Virus record (IMG/VR): IMGVR_UViG_3300031539_000005
Location: 1 to 64,000 of that record
From: a virus
Strand: one strand, 5' to 3'
DNA length: 64,000 nt
Below, one piece after another: positions 1 to 7,953 of this stretch (positions are counted from its first letter, which is position 1; every line of letters starts with the position of its first letter). A program made the position numbers and the translations under genes. The notes below the pieces were generated by a model, which saw nothing but the letters and a program-made list of their open reading frames with translations, was not told the DNA's origin and did no database searches.

Positions 1-236
1 CATCTTCTAGAAGTTCTTCTAGTTCATCTTCAAAGAGTAGTTCATCTTCTTCATCATCTTCAAGAAGTAGTTCATCTTCTTCTAGCTCTTCAAGAAGTTC
101 TTCAAGTTCATCTTCTAGAAGTTCTTCTAGTTCATCTTCAAAGAGTAGTTCATCTTCTTCAAGTTCTTCGAAAAGTTCTTCAAGTAGTAGTTCTAGTTTA
201 TCTTCATCTAGTTCTTCTAGAAGTTCTAGTTCTAGT
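1..236 (+). repeat. Ser-coding low-complexity repeat, first block
   Basis: Every complete codon from base 3 reads Ser (TCN and AGY mixed) with sparse Arg/Lys and one Leu. A 51-nt segment at 3-53 recurs exactly at 111-161, a 108-nt period. The block continues beyond the left edge of the window. Confidence 0.85.
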
Positions 237-1448
237 TGGCCTGGATACATGTTCCAGGATATTTATTATTTTGACGCTTATGATATTGGTGGAGAAGAAT
301 GGGAATCTGATCCAGAAGAAATGGTTGATGGAGATGAGGAAACACTTGCTTCTACAGTCACTGATGGGGATGTAGAACTATGTACGTCTAATACTTCGGG
401 CGGAATTGACTTAGGCGAAATATCCAAAGTAGAAATAAGAGCTTATGGTAATTCAAGTTCTGGAAACGCTACATATTTAAGACCAGTGTTTACAGGTGAC
501 GATGGAGATAATCATAATTCAGGACTTGGTGATTCTGGCGAATGGTCAAATTGGTTTGATATTACTTCCGACACTAACGCACCAGTTCCTTGGACTTGGA
601 CAGATTTAGATAATTTAGACTTGGATGTAGAGTTTAGTAAGAGCACAATCGGTGGCTCTAGTATAGGCATAATACAAATCAGGGTTACTTATTACTCAGA
701 TAGTAGCAGTAGTTCTTCTTCATCAAAATCATCAAGTTCATCAAGTTCTTCTAAAAGTTCAAGTTCCTCTAGTTCTTCAAGAAGTAGTTCTAGTTCATCT
801 TCTTCTCTATCCTCTAGTAGTAGTTCTTCTAGGAGTTCTTCAAGTTCATCTTCTTCAAGTTCTTCTAGCAGTTCTTCTTCTAGAAGTAGTTCATCTTCTT
901 CATCTTCATCAAGTTCGTCAAGAAGTAGTTCATCTTCTTCAAGTAGTTCATCGAGCAGTCGTTCTTCCAGTAGTTCTTCTTCTAGAAGTAGTTCATTTTC
1001 TTCAAGTTCTTCTAGCAGTTCTTCTTCTAGAAGTAGTTCATCTTCTTCTTCAAGAAGCAGTTCATCTTCTTCTAGCTCTTCAAGAAGCAGTTCATCTTCT
1101 TCTAGCTCTTCAAGAAGCAGTTCTTCCAGTAGTTCTTCTTCCAGAAGTAGTTCATCTTCTTCAAGTTCATTAAGTTCATCGAGTAGTTTTTCTTCTAAAA
1201 GCAGTTCTAGTTCTTCTTCATCTTCTAAAAGTTCTTCAAGTTCATCTTCTTCAAGTTCTTCTAGCAGTTCTTCTAAGAGTAGTTCAAGCAGCAGTTCTTC
1301 TAAGAGTAGTTCAAGCAGCAGTTCTTCTAAGAGCAGTTCATCTTCATCAACAAGCTTAGGAGCTCCTCATTTGATTTTAAAGGTTTCTAAGGGCAATGTG
1401 GAGTTTAAAGTACGAAAACAAACTGTGACAATAAAAGCAGAAAAGTAG
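1..1448 (+). CDS. Serine-repeat structural protein, 5' end outside window
   Basis: The frame is open from the first complete codon (base 3), so the ATG at 249 is internal and the gene is 5'-truncated by the window edge. What is visible is a Ser tract (to about base 236), a globular domain of roughly 150 residues (bases 237-702) rich in Asp, Gly and aromatic residues as in beta-sandwich carbohydrate-binding or fibre domains, a second Ser tract of about 215 residues (703-1352), and a short hydrophobic/basic beta-like tail (codons 369-399 counted from the ATG at 249). The Ser tracts carry a single Arg or Lys about every 7-10 residues. A second gene of the same design lies at 27081 in the tail region, so a fibre, whisker or head-surface role is inferred. 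The product is a plausible O-glycosylation substrate for the glycosyltransferases encoded just downstream. No named family is recognised. Confidence 0.8.
   Translation, partial: SSRSSSSSSSKSSSSSSSSSRSSSSSSSSSRSSSSSSSRSSSSSSSKSSSSSSSSSKSSSSSSSSLSSSSSSRSSSSSWPGYMFQDIYYFDAYDIGGEEWESDPEEMVDGDEETLASTVTDGDVELCTSNTSGGIDLGEISKVEIRAYGNSSSGNATYLRPVFTGDDGDNHNSGLGDSGEWSNWFDITSDTNAPVPWTWTDLDNLDLDVEFSKSTIGGSSIGIIQIRVTYYSDSSSSSSSSKSSSSSSSSKSSSSSSSSRSSSSSSSSLSSSSSSSRSSSSSSSSSSSSSSSSRSSSSSSSSSSSSRSSSSSSSSSSSSRSSSSSSSRSSSFSSSSSSSSSSRSSSSSSSRSSSSSSSSSRSSSSSSSSSRSSSSSSSSSRSSSSSSSSLSSSSSFSSKSSSSSSSSSKSSSSSSSSSSSSSSSKSSSSSSSSKSSSSSSSSKSSSSSSTSLGAPHLILKVSKGNVEFKVRKQTVTIKAEK
703..1352 (+). repeat. Ser-coding low-complexity repeat, second block
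   Basis: Codes for about 215 residues that are nearly all Ser with single Arg/Lys and a few Leu/Phe. Exact short tandem copies are visible: a 30-nt unit at 1051-1080 repeated at 1081-1110, and a 27-nt unit repeated about three times from 1263 to 1343. These indicate expansion by slippage or recombination while the frame is kept. Confidence 0.85.
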
Positions 1449-1457
1449 GGTCTAAAG

Positions 1458-1486
1458 ATTGTTGATGTTAGAAAGTCTTATATAAT
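1458..1486 (+). promoter_or_regulatory. Possible promoter before the GT9-MT-GT4 gene
   Basis: TATAAT at 1481-1486, preceded by the decamer context CTTATATAAT, lies about 46 nt before the ATG at 1532. No good -35 box is seen: TTGATG at 1462 leaves only 13 nt of spacer. The same decamer occurs at 7917-7926 in the other clear intergenic gap. Weak prediction. Confidence 0.25.
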
Positions 1487-1531
1487 CCTTGACAACATAA
1501 AATAAAATTAATCTCAGTAAAGGAGAGTTAA

Positions 1532-4500
1532 ATGTCAAGTTCGATAAAGAAATTCATGCTGGAAAGAGCAAAAGATTTAAGCAATGTAGAAGAAATTAGA
1601 GGGAAAGTTCCAGACGAATGTGTGATTAGTATTAAATATAAAGACGGAAGTTTTCATCATCTTCTCCCTTATTCTCTTGACCCTGCCGAATTCGTTGAAG
1701 ATTTAGTTCTAACTGAAGATATTCCCTTAGATCTTTTAGACAAAAAAGAAAAGACAGAAACTCTTCGAGAACAAAAGCCACTCATTCTGAAAAACAGACA
1801 AGCTTTTGGAGATATCTTAATGTTTACCTGTATGCATTATGCATCTCCAATTTTTCTTTCTAATGGAGATAAAAAGTTAATTGGGACAATAGTCAATGCT
1901 AAAGAAGAATTAAGTGTTAAATCTTTCAATTTTGAAACAAAGAAAATTGAAGACAAAAAAATAACGGGTTGGATTAAAAATAATCACAAGAGTAAAGAGT
2001 GGTATTATCTTTCTTTTGAAGGAGCAGCTCTTGTAAATAATGGCCCAGAAGTTCTTGCTGGAGTTTTTCTAACAGGAGATCATGAAGTATTTACCAAAAG
2101 AGGAAAAGTTAGAGTTGATTCATTAGATTTTGCAGAAAAAATTCTCGTGGATGAAAGAATTCCAAACAAAAGGCAAAAAGAGGTCTTTTTTGGTTCTCTA
2201 CTTGGCGATTCATCTCTGGGGAAAACCAATGGTAGCTTCACTCAGACAAGGGGAATATTTAGCTTTGGTCATTGTAAAGCCCAAGAAGAGTGGGCATTGT
2301 TAAAAGCAAAATGTTTTGAAGATTTTAGATTCGATTTTTCTGAAAGAGAATCTAATGGGAACAGACAAAATAGAGTTGGTGGATATACTCATTCTAATCC
2401 ATTCTTCGGAATTCAGAGAAGATTATGGTATAGAGAAATCAATGGAATAGAAAAAAAAATAGTTCCCGATTTTTTATCTAAGGAAAATTTTTCAACATTA
2501 GCTCTTGTCACTTGGTATCTTGATGATGGCACATTTCAGAAATCAAGGGAGTCAGGAGCCACATTTTGCAGCGAAAGCTTTACGGAAGAAGAAAATGAAA
2601 AACTTGCAAAAATTATAATGGAAAGATTTAATATCAAAGCCAGAGTTATTTCTGGCGATAAGAATGAAAAAACTTACTATAGAATCTATATTGGAAATGG
2701 ACACGATAAATCAGGAGATTCTGATGAATTCTTTAAACTTATAGCTCCTTATGTTCCATTATCTATGAGATTCAAGATACCAAATAAGTTTAAAGATATA
2801 CCTTTTAATGCAAGCCTTTGGGATCTTGGAGATTCATTGCCCTATTATGCCGAGTCAATAGTTGAGAAAAAAAGTCCATCTTCAAACTATCAACTTGATA
2901 AATCATATTGTATTAGTGTTGAGGATAATGAAAATTTCATAGTGAACAAAATGGTTGTTTCTAACTGCGCGGTTAGGGATATGAAAAGAGTTTTCCCAAA
3001 GTGGCCGATCAATGTTGCTTCTACGGCAATGCATATCTGGGATAATAATCCTTATTTGGATAGGAGTTTAACTCCTGAAAATGCAGAAGTCCTAGAAATT
3101 GGCCCTAGCTATTTGACTAATGCTAGTAATCGCGATGATAGACATTTTGCTAACGCTTTTAGAATAAGCATTGAACAAAAACTCGGGATTCAAATTCCAC
3201 AAGGGCTAATCAAACCAGATATTTGGATGACACAGGAAGAGATTGATACTCCTCCTATTGTCAATCCTCCTTATTGGATTATTCTTGCTGGCGAAAAAGG
3301 AGATTGGACAGCTAAAACTTATCCCTTCAACAGATGGCAGGAATTTGTTGAAAAGTTTGAGAATATGACTTTTGTCCAAATTGGAGGATCAGAGCATAAA
3401 CATCCTCTCCTGAAAGGCCCTAATATAATTAATTTCATCGGAAAAACTCAGGATAGAAATACTGGAATAAGAGATTTGTTTAAGCTTTTTTATCGCGCAG
3501 AGGGATCGATAGGGCTTGTGAGTTTCCAGATGCATCTTGCTGCTGCTTTTGGAATGCCTTGCATTGTTATTGCTGGAGCTAGGGAACCTGCAAGATTCAC
3601 CAGATATCCTGGTCATCAATATCTCTGTACGGATGGATGTCTTCCATGCGCAGAGGAGAAAGCTTGTTGGCACTGTAATTTAGAGAAAACATGTCCAAAT
3701 ATTGAAGAAGGAACGGATGGGCGAAAATATCCTAAGTGTGTGGAAATTATTCATACAGAAGATCTAGAACGCGCTTTTATCCAATTTTATGATGGAGGTA
3801 GATTAAGTTGGGAAAAAACAAGGAAGCTTACTTTACCTAATCCTCCTGTAATGGAAACTATCATCCATGCAATTGCTAAACCTGTTTCTTCTGAAAAAGA
3901 GGAAGGAGTAGCCGTTGACTTTTCTCCAGAAAAATATGGATTTGCCTGGGGAGGATCTTCAATTACTAAAGCTGATTGGATTTTTATAAAACCTATTCTT
4001 GAAAAATATGAAGTAGAAACCATTCTTGAATTTGGAGCTGGTTTATCTACTTTATTATTTGCAAGTCTTGGAATTAGAGTTATTTCTTTTGAATTGGATA
4101 AAGATGCAAAAGGTTCATGGTCAGATATGATATCAAGAAATAATCCGAATATTGATATTAGGATTTGGGATGGGAAAGATCTCCAAGGGCCACTTCCTCA
4201 TTTTGATCTTGTTTTTGTCGATGGTCCATCTGGAAGTCAGAACCGAGAAAGGTCTATTCAGCTTTCTTCTGAAATGGCTGATCTTATAATAGTTCACGAT
4301 GGAGGCAGAAAGCTTGAAAGTAAATGGCAAGCAGAATATATTGCTCCAAAATTTGCTTATACGGAAAATGGCGGAACAAGATCTGCTTTTTGGGCAAAGA
4401 CAAAGCCAGAAGAAGAAGCAGAACCACAAATTGTTTTTTCTCCTGAAAGATTGGTGAAAATGGTTTTTAATGGCAGAGGAGAAGGTGGAGCAGAAAGTTC

Positions 4501-5449
4501 TACAACATGGCTAATGAATAACTTTGTGGCATTAGGATATGATGTGGAATATATCCATACTCATGAAAAGCCATCTGGTACTTTTAGGAAGCAAGGTAAT
4601 CCCAAAATAGTTACAACGAACGATTTGGATGCTCTGACAGGGCCGTGCGAGCTCCTAATTTTATATACTAATGATTGGGTGTGGGATTTTAATAAAGAAC
4701 CTTTAGTGGATAAATTTCAACTAATTCACGCTAAACGTAAAGTTATGATTATCAATTATAGATTGGGAAAGATAGGTAAGATTCCATGGACTCAGGGATG
4801 GGATAAATACTTGTTTCTTAATTCTTCTCTCGAACAAGCTTTTATGGAATCAATTACAGAAGCTGTCGGAAGCAGTTGGAAAGGACTTACGAACTCTCTT
4901 AGTCCCCCTACTCTCTTGAATAGTTTTTTCGGTTCTCAAATTGATTATTCAGGAAGACTTAGACTCATTAGGCATGGCAGTCAGGGAGATTCAAAATATC
5001 CCAAAGATTTTAATCATATAGTAAAAACAATTCTGGAAGAGATTCCAGGTTGCGAAATTCATCTAATGCCTCCTCCTACTTTTCTTGCAGATTTTGGTGA
5101 AAGAGTTAAAAGCTATAAGAGAAATCAACCTCCTGTTTGGGAATTCTTGGAGAAGGGAAACTGTTTTTGGTATGCCTTGCCTCCAGGATATACAGACATG
5201 GGGCCAAAAGTTATCATGGAAGCTCAGGCTGCTGGCTTGCCAATAATTGCAGATAATCATAGTGGTCCAAAAGACAGAGTTGTGAGCAAAACTGGAATTC
5301 TGTGTGAAGATTTGGACGATTATATAGATGCTATGAAACTTTTCGATAATGAAAATATAAGAAAGGAAACAGGAATTAGGGCCAGAGATCATGCAATGAA
5401 AGAATATGATCCGGAAAGATGGATTAAAGAAATTATAGGAAATGAATAA
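1532..5449 (+). CDS. GT9 - methyltransferase-like - GT4 fusion protein, intein-containing precursor
   Basis: A 1305-residue precursor; removing the intein (100-478) leaves 926 residues. The first domain (about 80-99 plus 479-755) is GT9/heptosyltransferase-like: a GDILMFT loop, a late SFQMHLAAAFGMP segment matching the GT9 nucleotide-sugar site, and a Cys-rich C-terminal stretch. The second (about 785-930) is a class I SAM methyltransferase-like fold, with EFGAGLS at 833-839 and a VDGPSG strand near D897. The third (about 970-1305) is a GT4-type glycosyltransferase, with GRGEGGAES near 981-989 and the MEAQAAGLP donor motif at E1230. A Shine-Dalgarno AAAGGAGAG precedes the ATG, and the stop overlaps the next ATG by one base. 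Transfer and modification of sugars is supported by domain type only; donor and acceptor are unknown. It lies directly after the Ser-repeat gene, so that protein is a candidate acceptor. Confidence 0.85.
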   Translation: MSSSIKKFMLERAKDLSNVEEIRGKVPDECVISIKYKDGSFHHLLPYSLDPAEFVEDLVLTEDIPLDLLDKKEKTETLREQKPLILKNRQAFGDILMFTCMHYASPIFLSNGDKKLIGTIVNAKEELSVKSFNFETKKIEDKKITGWIKNNHKSKEWYYLSFEGAALVNNGPEVLAGVFLTGDHEVFTKRGKVRVDSLDFAEKILVDERIPNKRQKEVFFGSLLGDSSLGKTNGSFTQTRGIFSFGHCKAQEEWALLKAKCFEDFRFDFSERESNGNRQNRVGGYTHSNPFFGIQRRLWYREINGIEKKIVPDFLSKENFSTLALVTWYLDDGTFQKSRESGATFCSESFTEEENEKLAKIIMERFNIKARVISGDKNEKTYYRIYIGNGHDKSGDSDEFFKLIAPYVPLSMRFKIPNKFKDIPFNASLWDLGDSLPYYAESIVEKKSPSSNYQLDKSYCISVEDNENFIVNKMVVSNCAVRDMKRVFPKWPINVASTAMHIWDNNPYLDRSLTPENAEVLEIGPSYLTNASNRDDRHFANAFRISIEQKLGIQIPQGLIKPDIWMTQEEIDTPPIVNPPYWIILAGEKGDWTAKTYPFNRWQEFVEKFENMTFVQIGGSEHKHPLLKGPNIINFIGKTQDRNTGIRDLFKLFYRAEGSIGLVSFQMHLAAAFGMPCIVIAGAREPARFTRYPGHQYLCTDGCLPCAEEKACWHCNLEKTCPNIEEGTDGRKYPKCVEIIHTEDLERAFIQFYDGGRLSWEKTRKLTLPNPPVMETIIHAIAKPVSSEKEEGVAVDFSPEKYGFAWGGSSITKADWIFIKPILEKYEVETILEFGAGLSTLLFASLGIRVISFELDKDAKGSWSDMISRNNPNIDIRIWDGKDLQGPLPHFDLVFVDGPSGSQNRERSIQLSSEMADLIIVHDGGRKLESKWQAEYIAPKFAYTENGGTRSAFWAKTKPEEEAEPQIVFSPERLVKMVFNGRGEGGAESSTTWLMNNFVALGYDVEYIHTHEKPSGTFRKQGNPKIVTTNDLDALTGPCELLILYTNDWVWDFNKEPLVDKFQLIHAKRKVMIINYRLGKIGKIPWTQGWDKYLFLNSSLEQAFMESITEAVGSSWKGLTNSLSPPTLLNSFFGSQIDYSGRLRLIRHGSQGDSKYPKDFNHIVKTILEEIPGCEIHLMPPPTFLADFGERVKSYKRNQPPVWEFLEKGNCFWYALPPGYTDMGPKVIMEAQAAGLPIIADNHSGPKDRVVSKTGILCEDLDDYIDAMKLFDNENIRKETGIRARDHAMKEYDPERWIKEIIGNE
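1829..2965 (+). mobile_element. Intein with LAGLIDADG homing endonuclease domain
   Basis: Precursor residues 100-478 (379 aa). It begins with Cys100 and ends with Asn478 followed by Cys479 of the C-extein. Block B is seen as TGDHEVF (H184). Two dodecapeptide motifs typical of DOD homing endonucleases are present: LLGDSSLG (223-230) and WYLDDGTF (328-335). The C-terminal splicing block reads VVSN/C, so the usual penultimate His is replaced by Ser. Removing it joins GDILMFT to CAVRDMKRVFP, which aligns with the uninterrupted GT9 genes at 38207 (GDILFMTTGIKELKRRYP) and 55010 (GDVMFMLPLIRFLKK). Splicing activity is inferred; some inteins with a substituted penultimate His are active. Confidence 0.9.
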
Positions 5450-6471
5450 TGACTGAAGAAAAAAAAGTGTTCGTTAGAAATTGGGATGGGAATGGCGAAT
5501 TTGATCCTTGTTCCCTCTATAACTGGCGGCTAGGCTGGTTGGAAACAAGAGTGGCTCAACACCATAAAAGTGGAACAATCTTTCCTGATGATCAGTATCA
5601 GCGATGGTGGGATGAAGAAGAAAAAGTATATCAGAGTAACAAATTGTCTATGCAAAAGGTTGAAAAAATGAATGGCAAGGTTGGAATAATTGTTCCAGCT
5701 TGCTCTAATCATTTAAAGTTTTTGAAAGCTTGTCTTGAATCTTGTTCCGCAACGGGATATTATATTCTAGTTGCCTATGATAATCCTTTTTTTGACAAGA
5801 ATCACAAAACAGAATTGAGAATGCCTTCTGCTGAAACTTTTATGCTGGCAGATACCTTTTTAATGAAACATAAAACATGGGGAGGCGGAGTAGGAATTCC
5901 TCATGCCTGGAATATGTTCTATGGACTTAAGCTTTTACATTCTCTTGGATTTGAATATCTCTTTAATCTTAATGGGGATTGTATTTTGGAGAAGCCTGAA
6001 AATTTCCCAAAATTAATAGAGATGCTTGGAGATGCCGATATAATTGCTTGTGAATATATTCCAGAAAAGAAATATTGTGGAACTATGGCTTGGCTATGCA
6101 AAATGGAAATGGCTCTATCGGTTTGGACTTTATACATAGAAAAATTATATCACTTCAATATAGGAAATGCTGAACGTAGGATGGGTGAGTGGCTTTTTGA
6201 AAATAAAGCTAAAGTTGTCCCCGTTGTGAATCCGACAGAGGCCCATTTTAAACCACCTGGCTCTCAAGATGCTACTTTCAGAACTCTTTTGGGATTAAGA
6301 CATTTACATGCCGAACATAAAGTTCGGAAAACACTTAAGATGGAGCCCATTGAGAGAAAATATTTTGACTTTGGTCCTAATAATATTTTTATGAGCGGAT
6401 ATGATCAACAAACTCTTATGAAATATTGGGAAACAGGAGATCGTAAATTTCTAGAACAATGGTGGGGATAA
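5449..6471 (+). CDS. GT-A fold glycosyltransferase-like protein
   Basis: 340 aa. After an N-terminal extension of about 75 residues rich in Trp and charged residues, the segment KVGIIVPACSNHLKFLKACL is a family 2-like nucleotide-binding start, and LNGDCILE occupies the place of the DxD metal/sugar-nucleotide motif. GGGVGIPHAWN is the usual intervening loop. The C-terminus (FDFGPNNIFMSGY onward) is not recognised. The start overlaps the preceding stop by one base (TAATG), indicating translational coupling to the GT9-MT-GT4 gene. It may extend or alter a glycan made by that enzyme; specificity is unknown. Confidence 0.7.
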   Translation: MTEEKKVFVRNWDGNGEFDPCSLYNWRLGWLETRVAQHHKSGTIFPDDQYQRWWDEEEKVYQSNKLSMQKVEKMNGKVGIIVPACSNHLKFLKACLESCSATGYYILVAYDNPFFDKNHKTELRMPSAETFMLADTFLMKHKTWGGGVGIPHAWNMFYGLKLLHSLGFEYLFNLNGDCILEKPENFPKLIEMLGDADIIACEYIPEKKYCGTMAWLCKMEMALSVWTLYIEKLYHFNIGNAERRMGEWLFENKAKVVPVVNPTEAHFKPPGSQDATFRTLLGLRHLHAEHKVRKTLKMEPIERKYFDFGPNNIFMSGYDQQTLMKYWETGDRKFLEQWWG

Positions 6472-6474
6472 TCA

Positions 6475-7413
6475 ATGGAAAGAAAAGTAAACTATTACAT
6501 GGATGAAATTGATCAGATTGTATCTGGACAAATTGTTTATCCTATAACTTGTGAAATTGATCCAAGTAATGCTTGCAATCTTCATTGTTCTTTTTGTATG
6601 TATGCGGATTATTTGAAAAATCACCGCGAAAAGATGTCTCTTAGTACCTTTTCCTATTTAATAAGCGATCTCTATAAATTGAAAGTAAGAAGCATTACTT
6701 TCACAGGAGGAGGTGAACCTCTCTTTCATCCTTTAATTAATGAAATGATTGACTTGGCTCATAATTTAGGATTTAAATTAGGATTAGTTACAAATGGGAC
6801 TTTTCTTCACAGACTTATTCATCCAGAATATTTTACTTTCATTCGGATTAGCATTGATTCTTATGACGAATCTTCTTACAGAAAGGTTAAGGGAAAGAAT
6901 TTATTTACAAAAGTTATCAGTAATGTAGAATATCTTATTTCCCTGGGCGTAACAGATGTGGGATTAAGCTATGTAATTTGTGAAGATAATTGTGCTGGTC
7001 TTGAAATAGCACAGAATATCGCTAATAGTCTCGGAGTGTCCTACATTCAGTTTAAGCCAGCTTGGACTAAGAATGGAACCTTTAAAATTGCCGATATAAA
7101 AAATTCTGAAGATAGGGCTATTGTTACTTCTCGTTATCCGGCTACTGATAATTTGCCTTGTCTTATTGCAGGATTGATAGGAATAATTGGTGCAGATGGA
7201 AAAGTTTATTTTTGTTGTCAATTTAGGGGAAATTCTGATTTTGTCTTGGGGGACTTGGCAGAAAACTCTTTTAGTGAGATTTGGCCTAGACGATATAAAA
7301 AAGGATATGATATATCAAAATGTCCTAGATGTAGATATCAAAACTACGCAATAGGATATAGAGAATTTAGTAAGCCTAAATACATTTTTCTTAGACATAT
7401 TGATTTTCTATAG
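6475..7413 (+). CDS. Radical SAM enzyme, SPASM-like C-terminus
   Basis: 312 aa. The 4Fe-4S motif CNLHCSFC (Cys34, Cys38, Cys41) follows CEIDPSNA, and the SAM-binding GGE motif appears as FTGGGEPL. The barrel continues with LVTNGTFL and RISIDSYDESSY. Near the C-terminus are VYFCCQF, GDLAENSFSEIW and CPRCRYQN, the layout of a SPASM/twitch auxiliary cluster region. SPASM enzymes modify peptides or small substrates by radical chemistry; the target cannot be read here. It is coupled (3-nt gap) to the glycosyltransferase before it and lies in the same run as the Ser-repeat gene, so a role in sugar synthesis or structural-protein maturation is possible. Confidence 0.85.
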   Translation: MERKVNYYMDEIDQIVSGQIVYPITCEIDPSNACNLHCSFCMYADYLKNHREKMSLSTFSYLISDLYKLKVRSITFTGGGEPLFHPLINEMIDLAHNLGFKLGLVTNGTFLHRLIHPEYFTFIRISIDSYDESSYRKVKGKNLFTKVISNVEYLISLGVTDVGLSYVICEDNCAGLEIAQNIANSLGVSYIQFKPAWTKNGTFKIADIKNSEDRAIVTSRYPATDNLPCLIAGLIGIIGADGKVYFCCQFRGNSDFVLGDLAENSFSEIWPRRYKKGYDISKCPRCRYQNYAIGYREFSKPKYIFLRHIDFL

Positions 7414-7426
7414 AGGAGGAAGACTC

Positions 7427-7753
7427 ATGGCAACTGTAACTCCATCTAGTTTTACAAAACAGCCTTATGAAGAATTTGTTATAGAATTTAGGTTTGACCG
7501 ACGCTTAGATTCTGATGAGTTAATTACTGCAAAAATAGTCACTGCTGCTCTTGGCAATGTAGATGCAACATCGGATGTACTTGCCGGTTCTGGTTTAGAT
7601 TCTAGCTGTCAAAGAGTGGGTGTCGGAGTTAAGGCAGGAGTGACTGGTAATGACTATAAAATTTCTTGTAGAGTCACTACGGATAAAGTACTCCCAGACG
7701 GTTCTTTTTCCAAATACGAAGGAGATGTAATAATGGCCGTTAGGGAAATATAG
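7427..7753 (+). CDS. Small structural-type protein, unknown
   Basis: 108 aa from the ATG at 7427, which has a strong AGAGGAGG site just upstream; an ATG at 7400 in the same frame lacks one and would overlap the radical SAM gene. The sequence starts MATVTPSSFTKQPYEEF, is rich in beta-prone residues and contains GVKAGVTGNDYKISCRVTT, a style common in small head or tail proteins. It is the last gene before a strong terminator and sits directly ahead of the head genes, so a virion role is likely. No family is recognised. Confidence 0.6.
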   Translation: MATVTPSSFTKQPYEEFVIEFRFDRRLDSDELITAKIVTAALGNVDATSDVLAGSGLDSSCQRVGVGVKAGVTGNDYKISCRVTTDKVLPDGSFSKYEGDVIMAVREI

Positions 7754-7792
7754 ACTTTGTCCCTTTTGGAAAAATTTTTTTAAAAGTTTTGT

Positions 7793-7848
7793 CCCTCCGC
7801 TATTTAAGGCTTTTTTCTTGACTTTAAATGCGAGAGGGATTTTTTTTC
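7793..7848 (+). terminator. Rho-independent terminator
   Basis: TCCCTC-CGC-ATTTAA pairs with TTAAAT-GCG-GAGGGA (one-base bulge on each side), followed by a run of eight T at 7841-7848. It closes the Ser-repeat/GT/radical SAM transcript before the head operon. Confidence 0.85.
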
Positions 7849-7916
7849 TTGGTGATTTTAAATACTTATATTATCCTTTATTGTGTATTCTTATAGCTTT
7901 CGATTTCTTCTTTTAC

Positions 7917-7953
7917 CTTATATAATATAGCATCTCGAAAGGGGGTGATTTAA
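7917..7953 (+). promoter_or_regulatory. -10-like box and strong RBS ahead of the head operon
   Basis: CTTATATAAT at 7917-7926 provides a TATAAT box with no evident -35. It is followed by AAAGGGGGTGATT (7938-7950), a near-perfect Shine-Dalgarno sequence ending 3 nt before the ATT at 7954. The ribosome site is too far (about 40 nt) from the first in-frame ATG at 7990 to serve it, which decides the start of the protease gene. Confidence 0.45.

Noticed and set aside
1-1352. CRISPR-like or satellite repeat array
   Set aside because: Repeats vary in phase and keep one reading frame of Ser codons; there is no repeat-spacer structure.
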